Assembly (NCBI GenBank): GCA_000434055.1
Contig: HF999645.1
Location: 8,278 to 14,829, forward strand
Reading direction: 5' to 3'
DNA: 6,552 bases
DNA from: Ruminococcus sp. CAG:488
Lineage (GTDB): Bacteria > Bacillota > Clostridia > Oscillospirales > Acutalibacteraceae
This document shows positions 1 to 6,168 of this stretch, one piece after another. The notes below the pieces were generated by a model. It did no database searches. It was not told the DNA's origin and saw only the letters and a list, made by a program, of their open reading frames with translations. Position 1 is the stretch's first letter; each line of letters begins with the position of its first letter. The translations under genes and the position numbers were made by a program.

Positions 1-326
1 ACAAACCGGACGTTATGGCGATTGAAAAGCTTTTCTACAACACAAATGCAAAGACAGTCATTGACGTTGCGCAGGCGAGGGGAGTTATTGTGCTGACGGC
101 GCAGCTCCACGGGCTTGAAATCGCCGAATACACGCCGCTTCAGGTGAAGCAGAGCGTTGTCGGCTACGGAAGAGCCGAGAAAAAGCAAGTGCAGGAAATG
201 ATGCGAATAATGCTGAAATTTGACGAAATACCGAAGCCCGACGACACGGCGGACGCCCTTGCAATGGCTATTTGCCACGCACACACCAGCGGTTCGCTCG
301 TCGGAAAGCTGAAGAAGTATTATTGA
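1..326 (+). CDS. ruvC: Crossover junction endodeoxyribonuclease RuvC, C-terminal part (5' end outside window)
   Basis: RuvC is the Holliday-junction resolvase: it nicks two opposing strands of a four-way junction held by RuvAB, in the cytoplasm during recombinational repair. The first full codon is at base 3. The visible 107 residues contain the family hallmarks: AIEKLF with the catalytic Glu (visible residue 8, equivalent to E. coli E66), the ARGV segment, EYTPLQVKQSVVGYGRAEKKQV, and the C-terminal PDDTADALA motif with the last two catalytic Asp (visible residues 81 and 84, equivalent to D138 and D141). About 60 N-terminal residues, including the first catalytic Asp, lie left of the window, so the ATG at base 15 is internal and not the start. 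The stop is TGA at 324-326. ruvA and ruvB follow after a 173-base gap. Identification is from motif recognition and the ruvAB context. Confidence 0.95.
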   Translation, partial: KPDVMAIEKLFYNTNAKTVIDVAQARGVIVLTAQLHGLEIAEYTPLQVKQSVVGYGRAEKKQVQEMMRIMLKFDEIPKPDDTADALAMAICHAHTSGSLVGKLKKYY

Positions 327-499
327 TAATGCGCGGCGAAGATGAATCCGTAGGAGTCGATGATCATTGATCTATGGCTTGAAGAAACTAACCAAGGCTT
401 CCCCTCAAGGAAAAGGCTGATAAGTGTTAGCGGAGACTTATTATTGGCTCCCTTTTATGGGAGGCAAAAAATATTTTATTTACCGAAAGGCGGGAAACG
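327..499. other. ruvC-ruvA intergenic stretch
   Basis: This is the only sizeable non-coding stretch in the window (173 bases). Its left half (327-390) shows no clear structure beyond short palindromes around TGATCA. Its right half holds three adjacent hairpins (396-465), then an AT-rich run (466-482), then the ruvA ribosome binding site. I found no convincing -35/-10 promoter pair and no hairpin followed directly by a T tract. It also contains a 47-codon open frame starting at 360, listed separately. Confidence 0.7.
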
Positions 500-503
500 A
501 TGA
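360..503 (+). CDS. Possible small ORF (47 codons) overlapping the ruvA start; doubtful gene
   Basis: An ATG at 360 opens a 47-codon frame that ends with TGA at 501-503. The stop shares the ATGA overlap with the ruvA start at 500, an arrangement typical of translational coupling. AGGAG at 352-356 precedes the ATG but only 3 bases away, closer than usual. The peptide begins MIIDLWLEETNQGF, has no recognisable domain, and ends basic (LPKGGKR). Against it being a gene: codon use (three TTA, plus CTA, AGT, TCA, ACT, CAA) is unlike the CTT/CTC, AAC and CAG habits of the neighbours, much of it is encoded by the hairpin cluster, and an open frame this short is expected by chance fairly often. It could be a leader peptide that brings ribosomes to ruvA, or nothing. 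Confidence 0.2.
   Translation: MIIDLWLEETNQGFPSRKRLISVSGDLLLAPFYGRQKIFYLPKGGKR
391..465. repeat. Three-hairpin intergenic element, possibly a degenerate dispersed palindromic repeat
   Basis: There are three consecutive inverted repeats. (1) CTTCCCC 398-404 faces GGAAAAG 409-415 with two C/A mismatches; in RNA from the minus strand both become G-U pairs, giving a full 7-pair stem. (2) TGATAAGT 418-425 pairs with ACTTATTA 436-443, 8 pairs including one G-U, around a 10-base loop. (3) CTCCC 448-452 pairs with GGGAG 459-463 around TTTTAT. The first and third hairpins share a similar left arm (GGCTTCCCC and GGCTCCC), so the unit looks internally related. Clostridial genomes carry many short intergenic repeats built of CCTCCC/GGGAGG-type and GC-variable hairpins, and this resembles them in layout. 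That family membership is inference; only one copy is visible here. Confidence 0.45.
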
Positions 504-1093
504 TATATTCTCTTACAGGCAAGGTAGTTGCCCTTGACAGGAACGGACTGGCGGTTCAGTGCGGCGGAATTGCGTTTTTCTGCTTTTCCACCATGAATAC
601 ACTGAAAAATGTTGCACTCAACACGGAAACGACGGTTTACACCTACCTCAACGTTCGTGAGGACGCAATGGAGCTTTACGGATTTACAACTCCAAACGAG
701 CTTGATTCCTTTAAGCAGCTTATCACCGTTTCGGGTGTAGGTCCAAAGGCGGCGCTTGCGATACTCTCCGTTCTGACTCCCGATAAGCTTGCTTTGAGCA
801 TTGCTTCGGGCGATGCAAAGGCTATAACAAAGGCACAGGGCGTCGGAGCGAAGATAGCCAACAGAATTATTCTTGAGCTCAAAAATAAGTTCAGCACAGA
901 ACTTACCGAGGAGCAGTCCGAGCTTGTCGGAGCGGTTCAGATGACGGCAGGTGCCGAGAATGTGGGCGAGGCGATAGAAGCTCTCGTTCAGCTTGGCTAC
1001 AGCAGGTCGGAAGCTGCGGCGGCACTCGGTAAGCTTGACAGCACCCTGCCGGTTGAGGAGCTTATAAGACAGGCACTTAAATCACTGATATAA
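500..1093 (+). CDS. ruvA: Holliday junction branch migration complex subunit RuvA
   Basis: RuvA binds the Holliday junction as a tetramer, holds it in an open square form and loads two RuvB rings that drive branch migration. The 197-residue length is normal for the family. Residues 1-62 form the OB-fold domain, ending in REDAMELYGF (53-62), which carries the acidic pin residues E54/D55 that keep the strands apart. Residues 65-130 hold two helix-hairpin-helix motifs, VSGVGPKAA (77-85) and AQGVGAKIA (112-120), which contact the DNA backbone. A flexible linker (about 131-152) leads to domain III (about 154-197, AIEALVQLGYSRSEAAAAL), which binds RuvB. The start is set by the conserved MIYSLTGKVV beginning and by AAAGGCGG at 486-493, a slightly imperfect ribosome binding site. 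ruvB follows after 12 bases. Confidence 0.98.
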   Translation: MIYSLTGKVVALDRNGLAVQCGGIAFFCFSTMNTLKNVALNTETTVYTYLNVREDAMELYGFTTPNELDSFKQLITVSGVGPKAALAILSVLTPDKLALSIASGDAKAITKAQGVGAKIANRIILELKNKFSTELTEEQSELVGAVQMTAGAENVGEAIEALVQLGYSRSEAAAALGKLDSTLPVEELIRQALKSLI

Positions 1094-1105
1094 GGAGGGA
1101 ACGAC

Positions 1106-2176
1106 ATGGAGGATATGGACTTTGAAAACCGAATAGTCGCTCCCGAGTATATGGATAACGATTCCGATGTGGAGTTTCAGCTTCGTCCGAGGACGATGAG
1201 CGACTATATCGGACAGACTAAGGTTAAAGAGAATCTTTCAATTTATATAGAAGCGGCAAAAAAGAGAAACGAACCGCTTGACCATGTGCTTCTTTACGGC
1301 CCTCCGGGTCTCGGAAAGACAACTCTTGCAGGTATAATTGCCAACGAGATGGGCGTTAACTTCCGTGTGACCTCGGGTCCTGCAATCGAAAAGCCGAAGG
1401 ATCTGGCTGCATTGCTTACAAATCTCAGTGAGGGCGATGTGCTTTTCATTGATGAAATTCACAGAATGAACAGGAGTGTAGAGGAGGTTCTCTATCCCGC
1501 AATGGAGGACAATGCGCTTGATATAATCATCGGTCAGGGGCCGTCGGCAAGAAGCATAAGAATAGATCTGCCGAGATTCACCCTTGTCGGCGCAACAACA
1601 AGGGCAGGTCAGCTCAGTGCTCCGCTTCGTGACCGTTTCGGCGTTATTGCAAGACTTGAGCTGTATTCGCCCGAGGATCTCAGCAGTATCGTTAAAAGAA
1701 GCGCAGGAATACTTAATATAGAAATTACCGACGAGGGAGCTTATCAGATAGCCTCCCGTTCAAGAGGAACACCGAGAATCGCAAACAGATTTTTGAAACG
1801 TGTCCGTGACTTTGCACAGGTGCTCGGCAACGGCGTTATTACCGACGAAAATGCCGACCTTGCGCTCAATCGCCTTGAGGTTGACCCGCTCGGTCTCGAT
1901 TCAATCGACCGACTTCTTCTTACGGCGATGATAAAGAACTATAACGGAGGCCCCGTCGGACTTGAAACGATCGCCGCTGCGATAGGCGAGGAAGCGATCA
2001 CAATAGAAGATGTCTATGAACCGTATCTGATGCAGATCGGATTTCTTTCGAGAACTCCGAGAGGGCGTATGGTTACGCCTGCCGGCTATGCACATTTGGG
2101 TATGCCGATGCCTGCACAGAACGGAGCTAATAACAACCCGGTTCCGCTGATGGAACAGCAAAAATTTGAACTATAA
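1106..2176 (+). CDS. ruvB: Holliday junction branch migration ATPase RuvB
   Basis: RuvB is the hexameric AAA+ motor that pulls DNA through the RuvA-bound junction using ATP. In this 356-residue protein I see Walker A GPPGLGKT (65-72), Walker B with DEIH (116-119), sensor 1 in GATTRAG (162-168), the arginine finger in LRDRFG (R175), sensor 2 in GTPRIANR (221-228, R224), and the C-terminal winged-helix DNA-binding domain with the RTPRGR loop (316-321). The first 25 or so residues are an acidic, variable N-terminus. The last 25 or so (from about residue 331) form a Met/Asn/Pro-rich polar tail, a little longer than in many homologues. AAGGAGGG at 1092-1099 overlaps the ruvA stop and lies 7 bases from the ATG, which supports this start over the second ATG at 1115. 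The 12-base gap and shared function imply co-transcription with ruvA. Confidence 0.98.
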   Translation: MEDMDFENRIVAPEYMDNDSDVEFQLRPRTMSDYIGQTKVKENLSIYIEAAKKRNEPLDHVLLYGPPGLGKTTLAGIIANEMGVNFRVTSGPAIEKPKDLAALLTNLSEGDVLFIDEIHRMNRSVEEVLYPAMEDNALDIIIGQGPSARSIRIDLPRFTLVGATTRAGQLSAPLRDRFGVIARLELYSPEDLSSIVKRSAGILNIEITDEGAYQIASRSRGTPRIANRFLKRVRDFAQVLGNGVITDENADLALNRLEVDPLGLDSIDRLLLTAMIKNYNGGPVGLETIAAAIGEEAITIEDVYEPYLMQIGFLSRTPRGRMVTPAGYAHLGMPMPAQNGANNNPVPLMEQQKFEL

Positions 2177-2191
2177 TTCGGAGGTCATTTT

Positions 2192-3544
2192 ATGGGCAGA
2201 TTATTCGGAACAGACGGTGCAAGAGGAGTTGCAAACTCGGAGCTTACATGCGAGCTTGCCATGCAGATCGGCCGTGCGGCTGCGATGGTTCTTATTGACG
2301 AGAACAAAAAGCGTCCGAGAGTTATGATCGGAATGGACACAAGAATTTCATCAAATATGCTTTGCTCTGCGATCACTGCAGGCCTTTGCTCGGTCGGTGC
2401 AGATGTTATGCATCTCGGCGTGCTTCCCACGCCTGCGGTTGCATTCCTTGTTAAAAAATATGAGTATGATGCAGCGGTCATGATCACCGCTTCGCATAAC
2501 CCGTGCGAATACAACGGCATCAAAATCTTTCAGGCGGACGGCTATAAGCTTCCCGATGAACTGGAGGAGAAAATTGAAGCGATTATCCTTGACGGCGTAA
2601 CTCAGCCGCCTGTTAAGATAGGCGCTGATATCGGACGTATCAGAAGCTCCGAGATGCCGACGTTTGATTACACACGTCATCTTATTTCCACGGTTGAGGA
2701 TATTGATTTTTCGGGCTATAAGGTTGCTCTTGACTGCGCAAACGGTGCAGCGAGCGTAACGGCTCCCGATCTTTTTACCGAGCTTGGGGTTGACTGCCAC
2801 ATCAAGTCGTCAATGCCGAACGGCATCAATATCAACCGTGAGTGCGGTTCGACTCATCTTGACGGACTTCAGAGATATGTTAAGGAATACGGCTGCGACG
2901 TAGGCTTCGCTTTCGACGGTGATGCCGACAGAATGCTGGCTGTTGACGAGAACGGCGAGGTTGTTGACGGCGATAAGATTATTGCAATCTGCGCCAAGGA
3001 TATGAAAAACAGGGGAGTCCTCACCGATGATACAGCCGTTGTTACGGTTATGAGCAACATGGGCTTCTTTGAATTCTGCAAGAAGAACGGCATCAAGACC
3101 GAGATTACAAAGGTCGGTGACAGATACGTTCTTGAAAATATGAGAGAGAATAACTTTAAGATAGGCGGCGAACAGTCGGGTCACGTTATTTTCTTTGACT
3201 TCGCTTCAACGGGTGACGGACAGCTTACTGCTCTCCAATTGCTTGCAGTTATGAAGAGAACGGGCAAAAAGCTCTCCGAGCTTGCCGCCGAGATGGAAGT
3301 TTTTCCGCAGGTTCTTATCAACGTAAGAGTTTCCCAGATGGGCAAGGCTCGCTATGACAAGGACGAGGAGATCAAGAAAGCTATTGCAAGCGCAGAAAAG
3401 GAGCTTGGCGATTCGGGCAGAGTGCTTGTTCGTGTTTCGGGCACCGAACCGCTTGTCAGAGTTATGCTCGAGGGCAGGGATAAGGACATGATTCAGACCC
3501 TTGCCGAGGAAATTGCACAGGTAGTTAAAGAGAGACTTATATAA
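2192..3544 (+). CDS. glmM: Phosphoglucosamine mutase GlmM
   Basis: GlmM converts glucosamine-6-phosphate to glucosamine-1-phosphate, the step before GlmU in UDP-GlcNAc synthesis for peptidoglycan. The 450-residue length is typical. The N-terminus MGRLFGTDGARGVAN is characteristic. The active-site serine loop is TASHNP (99-104); S101 is phosphorylated in the active enzyme. The Mg2+ loop is DGDADR (242-247), the sugar-specificity loop GGEQSGH (325-331), and the phosphate-binding loop RVSGTEPLVRVM (414-425). All four active-site loops are intact, and the GEQSGH context fits GlmM rather than phosphomannomutase. GGAGGT at 2180-2185 lies 6 bases before the ATG, and the gap from ruvB is 15 bases. 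In many Firmicutes glmM follows cdaA-cdaR, the c-di-AMP synthase genes; here it follows ruvB. Confidence 0.97.
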   Translation: MGRLFGTDGARGVANSELTCELAMQIGRAAAMVLIDENKKRPRVMIGMDTRISSNMLCSAITAGLCSVGADVMHLGVLPTPAVAFLVKKYEYDAAVMITASHNPCEYNGIKIFQADGYKLPDELEEKIEAIILDGVTQPPVKIGADIGRIRSSEMPTFDYTRHLISTVEDIDFSGYKVALDCANGAASVTAPDLFTELGVDCHIKSSMPNGININRECGSTHLDGLQRYVKEYGCDVGFAFDGDADRMLAVDENGEVVDGDKIIAICAKDMKNRGVLTDDTAVVTVMSNMGFFEFCKKNGIKTEITKVGDRYVLENMRENNFKIGGEQSGHVIFFDFASTGDGQLTALQLLAVMKRTGKKLSELAAEMEVFPQVLINVRVSQMGKARYDKDEEIKKAIASAEKELGDSGRVLVRVSGTEPLVRVMLEGRDKDMIQTLAEEIAQVVKERLI

Positions 3545-3559
3545 ACGGAGGATGTCAGA

Positions 3560-4423
3560 ATGAGAGTTGCCGACGGCTGGAAGGATTATGAATTGCTGGA
3601 TTGCTCCGACGGAGAAAGGCTTGAACGTTGGGGTGATGTTATCCTTATTCGTCCCGATCCGCAGGTCATTTGGAAAACTCCCAAGAAGCATCCCATGTGG
3701 AAAAAAGCCAATGCCAGATATCTCCGCTCTTCAACGGGCGGAGGTCACTGGGAGATTTTAAGAAAAACTCCCGACGCTTGGCGTATTGATTATAAGGAGC
3801 TTGGTCTTAACGTTAAAACCATGGGCTTCAAGCACACGGGAATTTTCCCCGAGCAGGCAGTCAATTGGGATTATACGGCTGAGCTTATCAGAAATGCAGG
3901 CAGACCCGTAAAGGTACTCAACCTGTTTTCCTACACGGGCGGCGCAACCGTAGCTTGCCTTAAAGCAGGGGCGCAGGTCGTCCATGTTGACGCCTCAAAG
4001 GGCATGGTTAACTGGGCAAAGGAAAATGCCGCCGCTTCCCATGTAGCCGACAGACCCGTAAGATGGATAGTTGACGACTGTATAAAATTTGTTCAGCGTG
4101 AAATACGCAGGGGCAATAAATATGATATTATCATCATGGATCCTCCGTCATACGGCAGAGGCCCCGGCGGCGAGGTCTGGAAGCTTGAGGATGAGGTTTA
4201 CGGCTTTGTTGAGCTTTGCACCGAGGTGCTTTCTGATGACCCGATAATGATGCTTATAAATTCATATACAACGGGACTTTCGCCGGCTGTTATGCAGTAT
4301 ATTCTGGGTGCGCTTGTCGTGCCGAAATTCGGCGGAAAGGTGACTGGCAGCGAGATAGGCTTGCCTGTGACGCAGACGGGCATGGTTCTCCCATGCGGCG
4401 CATCTGCAATTTGGAAAAAGTAA
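3560..4423 (+). CDS. Class I SAM-dependent methyltransferase, RlmI/COG1092-related, substrate unknown
   Basis: This is a 287-residue cytoplasmic methyltransferase with a Rossmann-type SAM domain. The N-terminal 90 or so residues form a variable region that includes a W/K/P-rich stretch (38-66). FKHTGIFPEQAVNWDY (90-105) is a conserved block of this subgroup. SAM motif I is VLNLFSYTGGAT (119-130), the ribose-binding acid is D144 in VHVDAS, an acidic adenine-side loop is at D172-D173, and the catalytic-type DPPSYGRGPGGEVWK block is at 194-208. It resembles the C-terminal part of 23S rRNA m5C methyltransferase RlmI but lacks the PUA domain. At the position where RlmI has its TCSC nucleophile it reads INSYTTGLS, with no Cys. 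RNA is the probable substrate, but base and product are unknown. GGAGG at 3547-3551 lies 8 bases before the ATG. It sits 15 bases after glmM and 18 before ecfA1. Confidence 0.88.
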   Translation: MRVADGWKDYELLDCSDGERLERWGDVILIRPDPQVIWKTPKKHPMWKKANARYLRSSTGGGHWEILRKTPDAWRIDYKELGLNVKTMGFKHTGIFPEQAVNWDYTAELIRNAGRPVKVLNLFSYTGGATVACLKAGAQVVHVDASKGMVNWAKENAAASHVADRPVRWIVDDCIKFVQREIRRGNKYDIIIMDPPSYGRGPGGEVWKLEDEVYGFVELCTEVLSDDPIMMLINSYTTGLSPAVMQYILGALVVPKFGGKVTGSEIGLPVTQTGMVLPCGASAIWKK

Positions 4424-4441
4424 TTCGGAGAAACACTGACT

Positions 4442-5296
4442 ATGAGCGATACCATTATAAAATTTGATAACGTTTCGTTTGCCTACGAGCTGGAGGACGA
4501 GGGGATCGTTAACGCGGTTAACGATTTCAGTCTTGAAGTGCCTGAGGGGCAGTTTCTTGCCGTGCTCGGTCATAACGGCTGCGGCAAATCAACGGTTGCA
4601 AAGCTGATTAACGGCATACTTGTTCCGAACAAGGGTAAAGTCACGGTCGAGGGCATGGACACGTCGGACGAGGAAAAGACGGTTGATATTCGCAAAACCG
4701 TCGGCATGGTTTTTCAGAACCCGGACAATCAGATCGTTGCGACGATCGTTGAGGACGACGTTGCGTTCGGTCCTGAAAATCTCGGAGTTGAGCCTTCGGA
4801 GATAAGAAAAGCCGTTGACAGTGCATTGAAGGCAGTCGGAATGTATGAATTCCGCAAGCGTGAGCCTCACCGTCTTTCCGGCGGACAGAAGCAGAGAGTC
4901 GCTATTGCCGGCGTTATTGCAATGAACACCAAGTGTATCGTCATGGACGAGCCTACGGCCATGCTTGACCCACAGGGCAGGAAAGAGGTCATGGACACGG
5001 TAATGAAGCTCAACAGGGAGTTCGGAATCACCGTTATACTCATCACTCACTATATGGACGAGGCGGTTAAGGCAGACAGAGTAATCGTTATGGACGGTGG
5101 CAGAATTGCAATGGACGGTACTCCGAAAGAGGTTTTCAGGAACGTTGAAAGAATGAAAAAGCTGGGACTTGACGTGCCGCAGGCTACAGAGCTTGCCTAC
5201 AGGCTCAGAAAAAAAGGATTTAAACTTCCGGAAGATATACTCGATGAAAATGAATGTGCCGAGGCTATTCTCAAGGTTTTGGAGGTGAGAAAGTGA
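4442..5296 (+). CDS. ecfA1: ECF transporter ATPase EcfA1
   Basis: This is the first of two ABC ATPases that energise an energy-coupling-factor importer for vitamins or transition metals at the inner face of the membrane. In its 284 residues I see Walker A GHNGCGKST (43-51), Q-loop VFQNPDNQ (Q92), signature LSGGQKQR (145-152), Walker B CIVMDEPT (165-172, catalytic E170), D-loop MLDP (174-177) and switch His H203. The FQNPDNQ Q-loop region and the LGLDVPQATELAYRLRKKG tail (241-259) are typical of EcfA rather than of other ABC ATPases. The start MSDTIIKFDNVSFAY fits the family. Its ribosome binding site is weak and distant (GGAG at 4427-4430, 11 bases before ATG), unlike the strong sites of its neighbours. 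Its stop overlaps the ecfA2 start. Confidence 0.96.
   Translation: MSDTIIKFDNVSFAYELEDEGIVNAVNDFSLEVPEGQFLAVLGHNGCGKSTVAKLINGILVPNKGKVTVEGMDTSDEEKTVDIRKTVGMVFQNPDNQIVATIVEDDVAFGPENLGVEPSEIRKAVDSALKAVGMYEFRKREPHRLSGGQKQRVAIAGVIAMNTKCIVMDEPTAMLDPQGRKEVMDTVMKLNREFGITVILITHYMDEAVKADRVIVMDGGRIAMDGTPKEVFRNVERMKKLGLDVPQATELAYRLRKKGFKLPEDILDENECAEAILKVLEVRK
5281..5287 (+). promoter_or_regulatory. Ribosome binding site that fixes the ecfA2 start
   Basis: GGAGGTG inside the last codons of ecfA1 lies 8 bases before the ATG at 5296. It favours that start over an in-frame ATG at 5254, which would add 14 residues unlike the conserved EcfA2 N-terminus. An in-frame GTG at 5293 is the only close alternative. 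Confidence 0.8.
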
Positions 5297-6132
5297 TGCC
5301 GATACTTTCAATGCAGGGCGTTACTCATCTCTACAATGAGGGAATGCCGAGTGAATCAAAGGCGATTGACAATATAAATCTTGATATTGAAGAGGGCGAG
5401 CTGGTCGGGGTTATCGGCCACACGGGTTCAGGTAAAAGCACCCTCGTTCAGCATTTTAACGGAATTCTCAAGCCAAACAGCGGTAAGGTAGTTGTTGACG
5501 GTATTGACATTTGGTCGGATAAAAAGGCGACAAGAAAAGCTCGCTTCAAGGTCGGTCTTTGCTTCCAGTATCCCGAATATCAGCTCTTTGAGGAGACCGT
5601 GTATAAAGATATTTCATTCGGTCCGAAAAATATGAAGCTTCCCGATGAGGAGATAGCGAAAAGAGTCGTTTCGGCGGCGGCATATGTCGGACTTAAAAAG
5701 GAATTGCTCGAAAAATCACCGTTTGACCTTTCGGGCGGTGAAAAAAGACGAGCCGCAATAGCGGGAGTTATCGCAATGCAGCCGAAGGTTCTCATTCTTG
5801 ACGAGCCGACTGCCGGTCTCGACCCGATAGGCAGAGACACAATACTTGATATGATAAAGAATTACCGTGAAAAAACGGGAAGCACCGTTCTGCTTGTTTC
5901 ACACAGCATGGAGGACATTGCGAAGATAGCAACCAAGGTTGCCGTCATGAACAACGCAAGGCTTGAAATGTACGGAACGGTTGACGAGGTCTATTCTCAC
6001 GCCGAAAGACTCAGAGAAATAGGACTTAACATTCCGCAGATTTCAAAAGTATTTGAAATACTCAAAAACAACGGACATGATTTCGGCTCGGTCTATACCG
6101 TTGACCGTGCCGTTGAGGTTTTGACAAGGTAA
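5296..6132 (+). CDS. ecfA2: ECF transporter ATPase EcfA2
   Basis: This is the second ABC ATPase of the ECF module; it pairs with EcfA1 as a heterodimer that docks on EcfT. From MPILSMQGVTHLY the protein has 278 residues. It shows Walker A GHTGSGKST (41-49), Q-loop CFQYPEYQLFE (Q91), signature LSGGEKRR (145-152), Walker B VLILDEPT (165-172, E170), D-loop GLDP (174-177) and switch His H203. The FQYPEYQLFE segment and the LSGGEKRR variant distinguish EcfA2 from EcfA1 (FQNPDNQ, LSGGQKQR). The catalytic residues are intact in both proteins, so both ATP sites should work. The ATG at 5296 overlaps the ecfA1 TGA by one base (TGATG), which implies translational coupling and balanced subunit production. 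A longer reading from 5254 is open but improbable. Confidence 0.96.
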   Translation: MPILSMQGVTHLYNEGMPSESKAIDNINLDIEEGELVGVIGHTGSGKSTLVQHFNGILKPNSGKVVVDGIDIWSDKKATRKARFKVGLCFQYPEYQLFEETVYKDISFGPKNMKLPDEEIAKRVVSAAAYVGLKKELLEKSPFDLSGGEKRRAAIAGVIAMQPKVLILDEPTAGLDPIGRDTILDMIKNYREKTGSTVLLVSHSMEDIAKIATKVAVMNNARLEMYGTVDEVYSHAERLREIGLNIPQISKVFEILKNNGHDFGSVYTVDRAVEVLTR

Positions 6133-6149
6133 ACCGCTATTATTTTCCC

Positions 6150-6164
6150 TGCACAGGAGGTGCA
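6150..6164 (+). promoter_or_regulatory. ecfT ribosome binding site within a small hairpin
   Basis: AGGAGGTG (6155-6162) lies 6 bases before the GTG at 6169 and decides that start. It is flanked by TGCAC (6150-6154) and GTGCA (6160-6164), which could form a 5-pair stem with AGGAG in the loop. The stem is short, so its effect on translation is speculative. Confidence 0.6.
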
Positions 6165-6168
6165 AACG

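Noticed and set aside
15..17. ATG as the start of a 103-residue protein
   Set aside because: The frame is open to the window edge and the residues match the interior of RuvC just before its second catalytic acid, so this Met is internal.
448..480. Hairpin CTCCC/GGGAG as a rho-independent terminator after ruvC
   Set aside because: The stem has only 5 pairs and is followed by six A residues, not a T tract; the T-rich bases begin about 9 bases later.
3567..3761. 64-codon + strand frame inside the methyltransferase gene
   Set aside because: It is an out-of-frame shadow of the methyltransferase, whose conserved motifs and ribosome binding site fit the start at 3560.
5254..5295. Upstream start for ecfA2
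   Set aside because: The added 14 residues are unlike the family N-terminus, no good ribosome binding site precedes it, and GGAGGTG fits the ATG at 5296.
4589..5311. 240-codon open frame on the minus strand opposite ecfA1/ecfA2
   Set aside because: It lies antisense to a fully recognised ATPase, has no family motifs, and follows from codon bias of the + strand gene. The same applies to the minus-strand frames opposite ruvB, glmM and the methyltransferase.
6121..6143. TTGACA followed by TATTAT as a promoter for ecfT
   Set aside because: The two boxes are only 11 bases apart, against the usual 16-18, and TTGACA is inside the ecfA2 coding end.
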